This document shows positions 50,638 through 60,407 of a DNA stretch of 64,000 bases, piece after piece. Numbering within the stretch: position 1 is the stretch's first letter; each line of letters opens with the position of its first letter. Below the pieces are notes generated by a model. It was not told the origin of the DNA. It made no database searches and saw only the letters and a list, made by a program, of their open reading frames with translations. The position numbers and the translations under genes were made by a program. The stretch is from NCBI RefSeq assembly GCF_001669775.1, contig NZ_LXWK01000017.1:1-64000 (forward strand). The letters run 5' to 3'. Source of the DNA: Rheinheimera sp. SA_1 (lineage in GTDB: Bacteria > Pseudomonadota > Gammaproteobacteria > Enterobacterales > Alteromonadaceae).

Positions 50638-51301
50638 TTTTTAATTGTTCCAACACCAGCTGAGCACAATCCTGCTCGGCCTTGCGACGAGAACTGCCAG
50701 AGGCAATCACAGCGGACATCCCATCCACTGTACATTTCACGGTAAAGGTCTGATCATGCGCATCACCGAGGATTTCGGTCACTTCATACACCGGTAGCGG
50801 CAGACGCCGGCCTTGCAGAAATTCCTGCAACAAGGTTTTTGAATCTTTTTGCACGCCAGGCTGAATGCTCAGCAATCGGCTGCCAAACCACTGCAAAATC
50901 CGCTCGCGACAAGCTTCAGCACCACCATCCAGGTAAATTGCACCCAAAATGGCTTCGACAGCATCGGCCTGGATCGATTCCCTTCTGGAACCACCGCTTT
51001 TTAGCTCACCTGGCCCTAATCGCAAAAATTCCTGAATATTCAATTCCTTGGCGATTTCAGCTAAAGTCACGCCTTTGACCAGCGATGCCCGCATCCGGGT
51101 TAAATCGCCTTCACGGGTTTTCGGGAAATTCTGATATAACGCTTCAGCAATCACCAAACTTAAAATGGCATCGCCTAAAAACTCCAGCCGTTCGTTATGT
51201 TGCCCTTTGCAGCTGCGGTGGGTTAATGCCTGCTCCAGCAGCGCTTGCTGCTGAAACTGGTAACCCAGTTTTTTCTGCAATGGCACTAAAGATACTTGCA
51301 T
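50627..51301 (-). CDS. rnc: Ribonuclease III
   Basis: Double-strand-specific RNase for rRNA and mRNA processing. The 224-residue protein has the signature [19 protein letters not shown] with the catalytic acidic residues, and a C-terminal dsRNA-binding domain ([22 protein letters not shown]). I start at the ATG at 51301, preceded by AAGGAAAGG, matching usual RNase III; an upstream reading to 51391 adds 30 unsupported residues. It lies between lepB and era as in E. coli. Confidence 0.96.
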   Translation of the reverse strand: MQVSLVPLQKKLGYQFQQQALLEQALTHRSCKGQHNERLEFLGDAILSLVIAEALYQNFPKTREGDLTRMRASLVKGVTLAEIAKELNIQEFLRLGPGELKSGGSRRESIQADAVEAILGAIYLDGGAEACRERILQWFGSRLLSIQPGVQKDSKTLLQEFLQGRRLPLPVYEVTEILGDAHDQTFTVKCTVDGMSAVIASGSSRRKAEQDCAQLVLEQLKNES

Positions 51302-51528
51302 GCCTTTCCTTAAAATTACTCGCTGCAGCAATATACTGCCAGCTTGTCCTCTGCCCATATGTGGCGGAGGTTCAACCAAGAATGTAGTCACAGATTGCAG
51401 CCAATATTCACTGTATCAGCGTAGCTGCTGTGGCGCAGAATATCCTGTCCCAGGCCTGCCAAAAACAGGGGGAACCTGATACAACCAGCGATTTTTCGGC
51501 GCTGCTAAAATGCTGATCCCATCAATAA

Positions 51529-51553
51529 CAGCGGCCAGCATTGCTGGCCGTTG
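51529..51553. other. Hairpin in the lepB-rnc gap
   Basis: CGGCCAGC (51532-51539) and GCTGGCCG (51543-51550) form an 8-bp GC-rich stem extendable to 11 pairs with one wobble. No T-run follows on the minus strand, so it is better read as a processing or attenuation hairpin than as a classical terminator. The rest of 51302-51589 holds no gene; rnc probably has its own promoter here. Confidence 0.5.
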
Positions 51554-51589
51554 CATACTTAACACAGATTTCAATAGCTGCGATGACGG

Positions 51590-52513
51590 TTATTCAATAG
51601 CGCCTAACCGTTCAAAACGAACACCAATCGGCACCCAACCAGGCACCCAGCTATTTGGATCTTCAGTGAATTCAAAGCTCATCCATTTTAGTACCGCTTT
51701 TCCGACTAGATATTGCTCTGGTACAAAACCCCAGAAGCGGCTGTCACGGCTGTTATCGCGGTTATCGCCCATCACAAAATAATGCCCTTCAGGCACGATA
51801 AACTCGCTGGTGGCGGTACCTGGCTGGCGATAATAATTGTGAATAGGTTCCGGCAACATGGCATTTTGCAAAATGTCATAAGTCACTGCGGGGCCTTGTT
51901 CAGTAAAGCGTTTTAGCGGATAAGGACCTAAAAAGAACTCGCCTTCCGACTTTAATTCCTGACGCATTGGTTCCAGGGTTGGACAAGGCTGCGCTGCCGA
52001 CTTATCGCAAGCTTTTTGGATGTACAACTGCTTGTTTTTATACACAATACGGTCACCCGGCAAGCCAATCACCCGTTTGATAAAATCAACCGTAGGCTGT
52101 TCAGGATATTTAAACACCGCCACGTCGCCATGATCTGGTTTGCCGGTTTCCAGCAAAGTTTTCCGCCAGACCGGATCTTTTACATCGTATGAGTACTTCT
52201 CAACCAGAATAAAATCGCCAACCAATAAAGTCGGCATCATTGAACCGGATGGAATTTGAAAAGGTTCATATAAAAATGAGCGGAAAATGGTGATGATCGC
52301 AATCAGCGGGAAAATCGACTGCGCCGTTTCAGCAATGTAAGACTGCGGTGCAATCTGTTGTTTCACTTCATCGGTAAGCTTGGCCCCGGCAGCAACTTCT
52401 GCCTGTACCAGTTTCACTTTACGTTTTGGTGCCAGTACCACAGCATCAAACAACCAAATCAAACCACTGCCAATGGTCAGTGCGACTAAAAAAATTGCAA
52501 AATACCCTGCCAT
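51590..52513 (-). CDS. lepB: Signal peptidase I LepB
   Basis: Cleaves Sec and Tat signal peptides at the periplasmic face of the inner membrane. The 307-residue protein has two N-terminal membrane segments (about 3-28 and 67-84). The catalytic Ser is in IPSGSMMPTLLVGDFILVEKY, the general-base Lys in FIKRVIGLPGDRI, and the box E motif VMGDNRDNSRDSR is present. It sits downstream of lepA with a 150-bp gap containing a hairpin. Confidence 0.96.
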   Translation of the reverse strand: MAGYFAIFLVALTIGSGLIWLFDAVVLAPKRKVKLVQAEVAAGAKLTDEVKQQIAPQSYIAETAQSIFPLIAIITIFRSFLYEPFQIPSGSMMPTLLVGDFILVEKYSYDVKDPVWRKTLLETGKPDHGDVAVFKYPEQPTVDFIKRVIGLPGDRIVYKNKQLYIQKACDKSAAQPCPTLEPMRQELKSEGEFFLGPYPLKRFTEQGPAVTYDILQNAMLPEPIHNYYRQPGTATSEFIVPEGHYFVMGDNRDNSRDSRFWGFVPEQYLVGKAVLKWMSFEFTEDPNSWVPGWVPIGVRFERLGAIE

Positions 52514-52628
52514 GAAAAATCCAATCCTCGTTACTGTTCAGAAGTTACTGTCTGGAATTCGGGAGCTTACCGCTGATTTGACCTTCGCGCTGCCATCAAC
52601 AGCGCATTTTATTGTTACCAGCTGTAAC

Positions 52629-52658
52629 CAGACGACAAAGCTACTGCTTTGTCGTCTG
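52629..52658. other. Hairpin between lepA and lepB
   Basis: A perfect 13-bp stem (CAGACGACAAAGC, loop TACT, GCTTTGTCGTCTG) begins 8 bp after the lepA stop. It has no downstream T-run on the minus strand. It could be a 3'-end or RNase III processing structure for the lepA mRNA, or an attenuator in front of lepB. Confidence 0.65.
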
Positions 52659-52665
52659 TCCGGGC

Positions 52666-54465
52666 TTATTTACCGACTTTCAGAATGGCTAAAAACGCTT
52701 CCTGCGGCACTTCGACGTTACCGACCTGCTTCATCCGTTTTTTACCATCTTTTTGTTTTTGCAGAAGCTTTTTCTTACGGCTGATATCGCCACCATAACA
52801 TTTCGCTAAAACGTTTTTCCGTAATTGTTTGACAGTGGTCCGGGCAATCACGTGGCTGCCAATCGCGGCCTGGATCGCAATATCAAACATCTGGCGTGGG
52901 ATCAGTTCTTTGAGCTTTTCAGCCAGTTCCCGACCACGGCCCTGGGCGAAATCTTTGTGGCTGATAATCGCCAGTGCATCTACACGTTCACCGTTGATCA
53001 GAATATCAACCCGCGACATATCGGATAACTGGAACCGTTTAAAAGCGTAATCCAGGGATGCATAACCACGGCTGGTTGATTTTAACCGGTCGAAGAAATC
53101 CATCACCACTTCGGCCATCGGCAATTCATAGACCACAGCGACCTGACGGCCGTGGTAAGTCATGTTCATCTGCACGCCACGTTTTTCGATACAAAGTGTA
53201 ATGACGTTGCCTAAGTATTCTTGTGGCACCAGAATATGCGCTTCAACAATCGGCTCGCGAATTTCGTCGATATTACCAACCGGCGGCAAATCACTTGGAT
53301 TGTCGACCATCACCAGCTCACCGGCTTTGGTCAGTACTTCGTAAACTACCGTAGGCGCTGTGGTGATCAGATCCAGATCGTATTCACGCTCCAGACGTTC
53401 CTGAATGATTTCCATATGTAACATACCGAGGAAACCAATCCGGAAGCCAAAACCCAAAGCACTGGAACTTTCTGGTTCATAAAATAATGAAGAGTCGTTC
53501 AGACTTAATTTTTCCAGCGCGTCGCGGAAATCTTCGTAGTCGTCTGAAGACACCGGATAAACCCCGGCATAAACCTGCGGTTTAATCCGTTTAAAACCTG
53601 GTAACACTTCAGTGGCTGGGTTTTTCGCCAGCGTCAAGGTATCACCAACCGGCGCGCCCTTAATTTCTTTGATACCGGCAATCACAAAACCAACTTCGCC
53701 GGTGCTTAAAATGCCGGTATTTTTGGCTTTTGGCGTGAAAATACCAACTTTATCCACTTCATAAACGGCGCCGCTCGACATAATTTTGATTTTGTCTTTG
53801 GCCTGAATGCTACCGTGCTTGACACGAACCAGCGACACTACACCCTGATAGGGGTCGAACCATGAATCGATAATCAGCGCTTGGGTTGGCGCATTGACAT
53901 CACCTTCCGGACACGGAATGCCTTTAACGATGGTTTCCAGCACGTCTTCAATACCAAAACCGGTTTTCGCCGAACACTGCACGGCGCCAATGGCTTCGAT
54001 ACCGATGATGTCTTCAATCTCTTCGGCGACCCGCTCTGGCTCTGCTTGCGGTAAATCAATTTTGTTCAGAACCGGCAGTACTTCCAGGTTCATTTCTAAG
54101 GCGGTATAACAGTTGGCAACCGTCTGCGCTTCTACACCCTGGCCTGCGTCTACCACCAATAACGCACCTTCACAGGCGGCTAAAGAACGACTGACTTCAT
54201 AGGTAAAGTCAACGTGTCCTGGCGTGTCGATAAAATTCAGCTGGTAGGTTTCGCCGTCTTTGGCGGTATAGTTCAGAGTGACGCTTTGCGCTTTGATGGT
54301 GATGCCGCGTTCACGTTCCAGGTCCATGGAGTCCAGCACCTGTTCCTGCATTTCACGGTCAGATAAACCGCCGCAGAACTGGATCAAACGATCCGATAAA
54401 GTCGATTTACCATGGTCAATATGCGCTATGACCGAGAAATTGCGGATGTGAGATATTTTTGCCAT
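52666..54465 (-). CDS. lepA: Elongation factor 4 (LepA)
   Basis: Ribosome-bound translational GTPase. The 599-residue protein starts at the ATG at 54465 with [22 protein letters not shown] (G1). DTPGHVDF (G3) and NKIDLPQA (G4) follow, and the C-terminus has the LepA-specific domain with the basic end [24 protein letters not shown] lies upstream of the ATG. An upstream extension to 54537 has no counterpart in the family. Confidence 0.97.
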   Translation of the reverse strand: MAKISHIRNFSVIAHIDHGKSTLSDRLIQFCGGLSDREMQEQVLDSMDLERERGITIKAQSVTLNYTAKDGETYQLNFIDTPGHVDFTYEVSRSLAACEGALLVVDAGQGVEAQTVANCYTALEMNLEVLPVLNKIDLPQAEPERVAEEIEDIIGIEAIGAVQCSAKTGFGIEDVLETIVKGIPCPEGDVNAPTQALIIDSWFDPYQGVVSLVRVKHGSIQAKDKIKIMSSGAVYEVDKVGIFTPKAKNTGILSTGEVGFVIAGIKEIKGAPVGDTLTLAKNPATEVLPGFKRIKPQVYAGVYPVSSDDYEDFRDALEKLSLNDSSLFYEPESSSALGFGFRIGFLGMLHMEIIQERLEREYDLDLITTAPTVVYEVLTKAGELVMVDNPSDLPPVGNIDEIREPIVEAHILVPQEYLGNVITLCIEKRGVQMNMTYHGRQVAVVYELPMAEVVMDFFDRLKSTSRGYASLDYAFKRFQLSDMSRVDILINGERVDALAIISHKDFAQGRGRELAEKLKELIPRQMFDIAIQAAIGSHVIARTTVKQLRKNVLAKCYGGDISRKKKLLQKQKDGKKRMKQVGNVEVPQEAFLAILKVGK

Positions 54466-54685
54466 TTTTTCCAATATAAAACTGAGCTGACTGGTCGATC
54501 GACGCTGCTGCAAATGCCGCTGCACAATCCTGACCACAGATTAAAATTGCCGCGAATTGTACTTGAATTAGCGTGTGGATGCTATGTGTTCTTTGGCTTT
54601 GCGCCAGAACAACCCAGCGTAGTGCGTTGTAATTATGGATATGACAAAAATCGGAAGTTGTAACCGGACAACCATGACCATTGAA

Positions 54686-55144
54686 TTAATGGTTTTGAAT
54701 GGTCAAATTGGGCAATACCGCCAACAAATGCACTTGTTGCTGCACAGAACCAATCCCGGCACTGAGTTTGCGGGCGAGCAACATGCCGGCAAAACCACCA
54801 ACCAGAGCAGCCAACAACTGGCCGCCTTCGCTCCAACCGCTATAAAATGCCAGGCCTAAAGCAGCAATAAACATCATTAATGGCAGCAAATAGACTAACA
54901 GAGCCGATCGCACCAGAACGTCTTCAGCAATACCGATCCGCACTTGTTGTCCAACCAATAGCTCCGGCGTTGCTGGTGTTTGTTGCAGGAAAAACCGGTA
55001 ATCACGGCGCGTCATGGCTTTAGCCACCACACCGCTGGTGCAGCTGTCATTGGCGCTGCAGGACTGACAACTACTCACCACTTTAGTTTGCAGCCAGACA
55101 CCTGCAGGTTCGATTTGCACCACGGTGGCAATTTCTTCTACCAT
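54686..55144 (-). CDS. rseC: SoxR-reducing system/sigma-E regulatory protein RseC
   Basis: A 152-residue inner-membrane protein. The N-terminal CQSCSANDSC Cys cluster is typical of the RseC/RsxC-associated family, followed by two transmembrane helices (about 82-99 and 107-123). In E. coli it belongs to the rpoE-rseABC operon and also to reduction of SoxR. It lies at the end of the rpoE operon, 54 bp from rseB. Confidence 0.88.
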   Translation of the reverse strand: MVEEIATVVQIEPAGVWLQTKVVSSCQSCSANDSCTSGVVAKAMTRRDYRFFLQQTPATPELLVGQQVRIGIAEDVLVRSALLVYLLPLMMFIAALGLAFYSGWSEGGQLLAALVGGFAGMLLARKLSAGIGSVQQQVHLLAVLPNLTIQNH

Positions 55145-55198
55145 TCAAAGGATCTCCGGAACTGCATTGCCGTATTGAATTTGCGTGCTCGTTGACGC

Positions 55199-56146
55199 TT
55201 ATTGTACGGCATCTGCTAGCCGGCGTGCCAGCTCGACATCCAGCGGCCCAATCACGGTAATATCAACTTGCTGCTTCGGCTGGACCAAAATGGTTGTAGC
55301 ACCATCGCGGTAGGCTTGGGTTGGAACACCCGCACCAGGCTGCACAAAGACCGAAATCTGATGCAGGCCGTCGGTCAATAACCAGGATGCCAACACCTTA
55401 CCGTTATTGGTCATCACCGGCAGTTGCTGACTTAACAGCTGGTACCCATCTGGTAACCAATTCAGCGCAAACTGATGATCCGTCTGGACAGTTGCTTCCG
55501 GCAACATCACCGGCTCGACAGGTAATTCAGCCGTCATCAGCTGTGCAAGTTCCGGTGGCAAGGTTGGCTTGACTTGTAAATGCACCACCATCCAACGTTC
55601 CAGCACCTGATTGTCGACGTCTACGGTGTCCACGCGCAGCGGAAAACCGGTTTCTGCATCCAGCCACAACCAATAACTGAAACGGCTGCCGGCTAAAGCG
55701 GTCAAACGCAATAACTGCGCGGTACGACCGGACAACGATGTACTGCTGCCAGGCACCGCATCATACAACTTCATAATTTCAAGTTGGTTGTGAAATAAAA
55801 TGGCCGGAAGTTCTTTGATATAGTGATTGATGGTGACTTGCACCGGGCTATCGGCCGTCGAATAATAAACACGATCGCCGCGCCGAAAGGTATCGGTGCC
55901 CGCCAGGTCTTGCGGAATCAGTTGCTCGAGTTCGGTTTTTACCGGCAACGCTCCTTCTGCCTGATGTACACCGTGCAGCCAGCGAAAGGTATTAATTTGA
56001 TTGGCACGAACCTGCACAAAGGTCAGGTCGAAGTTAAATTGCCTGACTGCTTGCTGGCTGCGTTCGAACTGTAGCCAACCATCGCTATTGGCTGCTGCTG
56101 GCAACGCCAACAGCAGCAAAACGATGCACCAGAAAAATGCTGGCAT
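55199..56146 (-). CDS. rseB: Sigma-E regulator RseB
   Basis: Periplasmic protein that binds RseA and blocks its cleavage, released by lipopolysaccharide or misfolded porins. The 315-residue protein has a signal peptide (MPAFFWCIVLLLLALPAAA), the MucB/RseB LolA-like N-terminal domain (FERSQQAVRQFNFDLTFV, YYSTADSPVQVT) and a C-terminal domain (WLPDGYQLL, SVFVQPG). Two bases separate it from rseA. Confidence 0.93.
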   Translation of the reverse strand: MPAFFWCIVLLLLALPAAANSDGWLQFERSQQAVRQFNFDLTFVQVRANQINTFRWLHGVHQAEGALPVKTELEQLIPQDLAGTDTFRRGDRVYYSTADSPVQVTINHYIKELPAILFHNQLEIMKLYDAVPGSSTSLSGRTAQLLRLTALAGSRFSYWLWLDAETGFPLRVDTVDVDNQVLERWMVVHLQVKPTLPPELAQLMTAELPVEPVMLPEATVQTDHQFALNWLPDGYQLLSQQLPVMTNNGKVLASWLLTDGLHQISVFVQPGAGVPTQAYRDGATTILVQPKQQVDITVIGPLDVELARRLADAVQ

Positions 56147-56148
56147 TA

Positions 56149-56808
56149 TTAATTTCCGTGAGGTTGTTGCTCAACAACTGGCGTCGCCGATTCGGCGGCT
56201 TTGCGTTGGGCAGCGGTTTGTTCCATTAACCGGATTTGCTGCTGACGTGCCTGCATCAATTCCTGTAAACGACGTTGTTGCTCCAGCTTAAGCTGTTGCT
56301 CTTGCGCCGCAAAACGTGAATCAACCGTGGTCTGGCTTAAACTCACCGGTGTCGCGACACCGCCGATCGGGCGGGTTTGCAGCACAGGTAAAGGTGAAGT
56401 CAGCGCATCATCAGGTGATTGCTGATTCTGCTGCACACCAACAACCGCAACTAAAGCAACACTGGCGGCAATGGCACCTTGCATCACTGATTTCATCCAC
56501 GGCTTGTTGGCCGAAGTTTTGAATCTGTTCCAGCGTGAAGTCGAAGTTGCCAGTACTGGTTGTAACTGAACCTGAATGTCCGGTTGCAACTGATGCACTT
56601 CTTCTTGCTCAAGTAACAATTCAAAACGGTTGGTAAAATCTGTATCTATCTGATCCGGAAGTTCTTTACGAATTACAGAACCGATCATCTGGTAGCGTAA
56701 CCATTGTTGTTGCAAGTCCGGATCTTGTAACAAAGAGTCGAGCTGTTGCGCACTGATGCCTTGATTATCACTCGCGGCAGAAAGCCAATCTTGTTTTTCA
56801 GACGACAT
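56149..56808 (-). CDS. rseA: Anti-sigma-E factor RseA
   Basis: Single-pass membrane anti-sigma factor that holds sigma-E until regulated proteolysis. The 219-residue protein has an N-terminal cytoplasmic domain (DWLSAASDNQGISAQQLDSLL, WLRYQMIGSVIRKEL), a transmembrane helix at about 109-125 (AIAASVALVAVVGV) and a periplasmic tail rich in Gln/Arg (coiled, HQQ-type). Follows rpoE by 24 bp. Confidence 0.92.
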   Translation of the reverse strand: MSSEKQDWLSAASDNQGISAQQLDSLLQDPDLQQQWLRYQMIGSVIRKELPDQIDTDFTNRFELLLEQEEVHQLQPDIQVQLQPVLATSTSRWNRFKTSANKPWMKSVMQGAIAASVALVAVVGVQQNQQSPDDALTSPLPVLQTRPIGGVATPVSLSQTTVDSRFAAQEQQLKLEQQRRLQELMQARQQQIRLMEQTAAQRKAAESATPVVEQQPHGN

Positions 56809-56832
56809 ACATGTTCCTGTCTTTTATATTGG

Positions 56833-57408
56833 TCAGCTGATTAAAGGCTTCAGCTGGGTGTCAATTGCTTCACGAGCCCGGAAAATCCGGCTTCGCACTG
56901 TGCCTATCGGACATCCCATTACTTCAGCAATCTCTTCGTAACTCAGACCATCCATTTCACGCAACGTGATTGCTATGCGTAATTCTTCCGGCAGTTTTTC
57001 AATCGTATCAAATACCACATGGCGGATTTCTTCGGTTAATAGTAGCTTTTCCGGAGAATCCTGTACCTTTAATGCATCACTTCCTTCGTAAGAGTCTGCC
57101 TCTTCGGCGTCTACGTCGGTGGACGGCGGCTTGCGCCCGTTCGCCACCAGATAATTTTTCGCACTGTTCACAGCTATCCGATACAACCAGGTGTAAAAGG
57201 CGCTGTCACCACGAAATCCGGGCAATGCACGGTAAGCTTTTATGAAGGCTTCTTGTGCTACATCTGCCACGTCGCCATGATTAGAGACATACCTAGAAAT
57301 TAAGTTCGCCAATCGATGCTGATATTTTTTTACCAGCAGATTAAAAGCTGCTTTATCCCCTTGTTGTACGCGCTGGACAATCTGCCAATCCAATTCTTGC
57401 TCGCTCAT
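56833..57408 (-). CDS. rpoE: RNA polymerase sigma factor RpoE (sigma-E)
   Basis: ECF sigma factor for envelope stress. The 191-residue protein has region 2 (LVKKYQHRLANLISRYVSNHGDVADVAQEAFIKAYRAL) and region 4 (LREMDGLSYEEIAEVMGCPIGTVRSRIFRAREAI). It heads rpoE-rseA-rseB-rseC and has a sigma-E-type promoter 65-90 bp upstream, so it is autoregulated. Divergent from nadB as in E. coli. Confidence 0.97.
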   Translation of the reverse strand: MSEQELDWQIVQRVQQGDKAAFNLLVKKYQHRLANLISRYVSNHGDVADVAQEAFIKAYRALPGFRGDSAFYTWLYRIAVNSAKNYLVANGRKPPSTDVDAEEADSYEGSDALKVQDSPEKLLLTEEIRHVVFDTIEKLPEELRIAITLREMDGLSYEEIAEVMGCPIGTVRSRIFRAREAIDTQLKPLIS

Positions 57409-57472
57409 CCGAGCTTGTCCCCTGTTGTGCTTACTGCCTAAAATTGCAACCGGCTCTTGTCAAACGTAACCA

Positions 57473-57499
57473 TATGACGAAGCCGGAATGAAAAAGTTC
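57473..57499 (-). promoter_or_regulatory. Sigma-E-dependent promoter of the rpoE operon
   Basis: On the minus strand GAACTT (57494-57499) and TCATA (57473-57477) are separated by 16 bp, close to the sigma-E consensus GGAACTT-N16-TCTGA. Location 65-91 bp upstream of rpoE fits autoregulation as in E. coli. Confidence 0.65.
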
Positions 57500-57653
57500 G
57501 GTTTAATAGATAAAAAAGTTACAATAGATTGATCTTGGCCGCACTGAATGTCATAAAGCTGAGGACTGCGGCGGGTATCACGCCGTTCAACCGGACGAAA
57601 ATTTAGTGGATTCGTCATCGTCAGAACTGGTTTTTGTCGGATAAGTGTATCGC

Positions 57654-59264
57654 ATGCAACAGCAAAAAGAACATCAATGTGACGTTTTAATTATCGGTAG
57701 CGGCGCGGCCGGTTTATCGCTGGCGTTGCAGCTGGCCGATCAGCTGCAGGTTATTGTCCTTAGTAAAGGCCCACTGCGCGAAGGTTCAACCTTGTATGCG
57801 CAAGGTGGTATTGCCGCAGTCTTCGACGAAAACGACAGCATTGACTCCCATGTCAGTGACACTTTAATTGCCGGTGCCGGGCTTTGTGACGAAGCTGCCG
57901 TGCAGTTCACCGCTGAACATGCCAAAACCGCGATGGAATGGCTGATTGCTCAGGGTGTACCTTTTGACCAATATCGCGACGAAGATGGTGTACTGAAATA
58001 CCACTTAACCCGCGAAGGGGGTCATAGCCATCGCCGCATTTTACACGCTGCCGATGCCACTGGCCGCGCGGTGCAAATAACCTTAGTTGACCAGGTGAAA
58101 TCCCATCCGAATATCCGCTTGCTGGAAAACTACAATGCGGTCGATTTAATCACAGCCGAAAAACTGGGTCTGCCTGGCCAACATTGCCACGGCGCTTATG
58201 TCTGGAACCGCAATTCTGAGCGGGTTGAAGTGATTGGCGCGCGCTTTGTCGCCCTTGCCACTGGTGGTGCCAGTAAAGTTTATTTGTATACCAGTAATCC
58301 GGATGTCGCCAGCGGCGATGGGATAGCGATGGCATGGCGTGCCGGTTGCCGGGTCGCTAATATGGAATTTAATCAATTCCACCCAACCAGTCTTTACCAC
58401 CCTGAAGCGCAGAATTATTTAATTACCGAAGCAATGCGCGGCGAAGGCGCCTATTTACAGCGCCCTGATGGCAGCCGTTTTATGCCGGACTTTGACGAGC
58501 GTGCCGAGCTGGCGCCACGGGATATTGTCGCCCGTGCTATTGATTTTGAAATGAAACGTTTAGGCGTTGCTTGTGTTTATCTGAACATCAGCCATAAGCC
58601 AAAAGACTTTATTATTGAACACTTTCCGACTATTTACGCCAAATGCTTAAGTGTCGGTATTGATATCACCAAACAGCCGATCCCAGTGGTGCCTGCTGCG
58701 CATTACACCTGTGGCGGCGTGATGACCAATCTCAACGGTCAGACCGATATTGCCAATTTATATGCTATCGGTGAAGTGGCTTATACCGGGCTACATGGTG
58801 CCAACCGGATGGCCAGTAATTCATTGCTGGAATGTGTGGTGTTTGCGCAAAGTGCCGCCCGGCATATTCTGGATAACCTTGCTACGAATTCCGCGACGCC
58901 GAAATTGCCGCAATGGGACGAAAGCCGGGTCAGTAATTCCGACGAAGAAGTGGTCATTACCCACAACTGGCATGAACTACGATTATTTATGTGGGATTTT
59001 GTCGGTATCGTCCGCACCACCAAACGGCTGGAGCGGGCGTTACACCGGGTCGAGCTGTTGCAACGGGAAATCGAAGAGTATTACCGCCACTTCAGAGTGA
59101 GCAATAATCTGCTGGAACTTCGCAACCTGACGATGGTCGCAGAGCTGATTATTCGCTGTGCAATGGACAGAAAAGAAAGCCGCGGCCTGCATTATACGCT
59201 CGATTATCCGGAGCTGGATCCGCTGCCAACACCGACGGTGTTAACACCACCACTCCGGAGCTAA
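57654..59264 (+). CDS. nadB: L-aspartate oxidase NadB
   Basis: First step of de novo NAD synthesis (aspartate to iminoaspartate). The 536-residue flavoprotein begins [21 protein letters not shown] (FAD dinucleotide fold) and has the active-site segments GREG-like [15 protein letters not shown] and [21 protein letters not shown] start at the ATG at 57654, which aligns with E. coli NadB; an in-frame GTG lies three codons earlier. Divergent from rpoE across about 245 bp. Confidence 0.96.
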   Translation: MQQQKEHQCDVLIIGSGAAGLSLALQLADQLQVIVLSKGPLREGSTLYAQGGIAAVFDENDSIDSHVSDTLIAGAGLCDEAAVQFTAEHAKTAMEWLIAQGVPFDQYRDEDGVLKYHLTREGGHSHRRILHAADATGRAVQITLVDQVKSHPNIRLLENYNAVDLITAEKLGLPGQHCHGAYVWNRNSERVEVIGARFVALATGGASKVYLYTSNPDVASGDGIAMAWRAGCRVANMEFNQFHPTSLYHPEAQNYLITEAMRGEGAYLQRPDGSRFMPDFDERAELAPRDIVARAIDFEMKRLGVACVYLNISHKPKDFIIEHFPTIYAKCLSVGIDITKQPIPVVPAAHYTCGGVMTNLNGQTDIANLYAIGEVAYTGLHGANRMASNSLLECVVFAQSAARHILDNLATNSATPKLPQWDESRVSNSDEEVVITHNWHELRLFMWDFVGIVRTTKRLERALHRVELLQREIEEYYRHFRVSNNLLELRNLTMVAELIIRCAMDRKESRGLHYTLDYPELDPLPTPTVLTPPLRS

Positions 59265-59269
59265 TTGCA

Positions 59270-59539
59270 TCATTTAACTGTGTTTTTCCGATATTTAAAA
59301 ATCAGAAACACCACATAAATTTGTAAAGCTGCAGTGGCCAGCTGGCCGATAATCGACTGCAGCTCAGTATATTTTTCTGCATAAACATACAACGACAGAT
59401 TACCAACGGCGAATGCCAGCCAGGTAAATGCCGGCACCCCTGCCGAAGTTTTGGTTTTTAATAAATGCCACAGTTGCATTAAGGTTGCCGCCGGGAAAAT
59501 CACCGCCGGAATATAGCCAATCCATTCAATTAAATTCAT
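59270..59539 (-). CDS. SemiSWEET-like (MtN3/PQ-loop) transporter
   Basis: A protein of about 89 residues with three transmembrane helices (about 6-22, 38-55, 64-82), the single triple-helix bundle of SemiSWEETs, which dimerise to move sugars. The first helix ends in PAVIFPAATLMQLWHLLKTK and is followed by GVPAFTWLAFAVGNLSLYVYA, matching the PQ-loop pattern. A GTG at 59548 would add three residues. It is convergent with nadB (5 bp apart). The substrate is not predictable. Confidence 0.78.
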   Translation of the reverse strand: MNLIEWIGYIPAVIFPAATLMQLWHLLKTKTSAGVPAFTWLAFAVGNLSLYVYAEKYTELQSIIGQLATAALQIYVVFLIFKYRKNTVK

Positions 59540-59629
59540 CAGAACCACAGCATCGCCAGCAGTAGCTGGTCACAAAAGGTTAAATTAAGGAAAGCGGAAT
59601 ATAACGATAAGTTTGCAGAACAACAAGAC

Positions 59630-60064
59630 TTAAACTGCTATGCGCTGCTGCCAGCGTATTAACTGGCAATGCCGGGCCAACACCCGAAAATCGGCAATGC
59701 TGAAATTATCCTGATAAAGCCAGCGCTGGTGAATGTTGTGCTGCGCATCCTGCCAATACAACCAAATTCCCCAGCTGCAAATCAGACTTTGCGGCAGTAA
59801 AATACCTGGCGGTAATGGATCGCCAAGCCAGCGCAATTCGCCGGTATTAGCTATCGACAGCATGGTGATGGTCAGCGTTTGTTGCCACTGTTGCAGCAGC
59901 AAATAACAGGCCGCCAGCATTGGTACACTGCTCAACCATAACCACCAGCCGGTCACTGGCAATACCAGCACCGACGTAAAAATTAACAGCAAGCCGCCAC
60001 TGTAAGCGAGATGCCGCCAGCGTGATGGCCGCAGCGCCAGACTAGACGCGTACACGCCGGACAA
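59630..60064 (-). CDS. ygfX: YgfX family membrane protein (CptA)
   Basis: A 144-residue protein with two transmembrane helices (about 21-39 and 42-59) and a soluble C-terminus (ELRWLGDPLPPGILLPQSLICSWGIWLYWQD). In E. coli YgfX is linked to SdhE in an operon and was reported to affect FtsZ/MreB assembly as a toxin. It overlaps sdhE by 23 bp and probably starts at TTG (60064) or the GTG three codons later. Identification rests mainly on the sdhE partnership. Confidence 0.75.
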   Translation of the reverse strand: MSGVYASSLALRPSRWRHLAYSGGLLLIFTSVLVLPVTGWWLWLSSVPMLAACYLLLQQWQQTLTITMLSIANTGELRWLGDPLPPGILLPQSLICSWGIWLYWQDAQHNIHQRWLYQDNFSIADFRVLARHCQLIRWQQRIAV

Positions 60065-60293
60065 TGGTTTCTACCAGACTTTGGATGGCCGGATCGGCCG
60101 CTTTGCCATGCCCCATAAACCAGGCAAATAAATCCGGGTCGTCGCTGGCGAGAAGTTGTTCAAATACTTGTTTTTGTTCAAGACTCAGCGCGTCATAGCC
60201 ATCTTCGACAAAAGGAGCCAACAGGATATCCAGCTCCAGCATGCCACGGCGACAGGCCCAGCGTAATTTCGGTTTGGACATTAATTCTGGCAT
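60042..60293 (-). CDS. sdhE: FAD assembly factor SdhE
   Basis: Promotes covalent flavinylation of succinate dehydrogenase SdhA. The 83-residue protein has the RGxxE motif in KLRWACRRGMLELDILL and the family end FEQLLASDDPDLFAWFMG. I start at the ATG at 60293 (AGAG upstream); a longer reading reaching 60446 runs into ygfZ's region on the other strand and is not supported. Divergent from ygfZ. Confidence 0.92.
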   Translation of the reverse strand: MPELMSKPKLRWACRRGMLELDILLAPFVEDGYDALSLEQKQVFEQLLASDDPDLFAWFMGHGKAADPAIQSLVETIVRRVRV

Positions 60294-60407
60294 TACAAAC
60301 TCTCTTGGTGAACGTCGGAATATTCTAACAAATAACCCGGTCTGGGGTTGTGCTTTTCTATGTTTCACCCAATGATCTGAATATTTGGGTTGAAAGCGAA
60401 ACACCTT

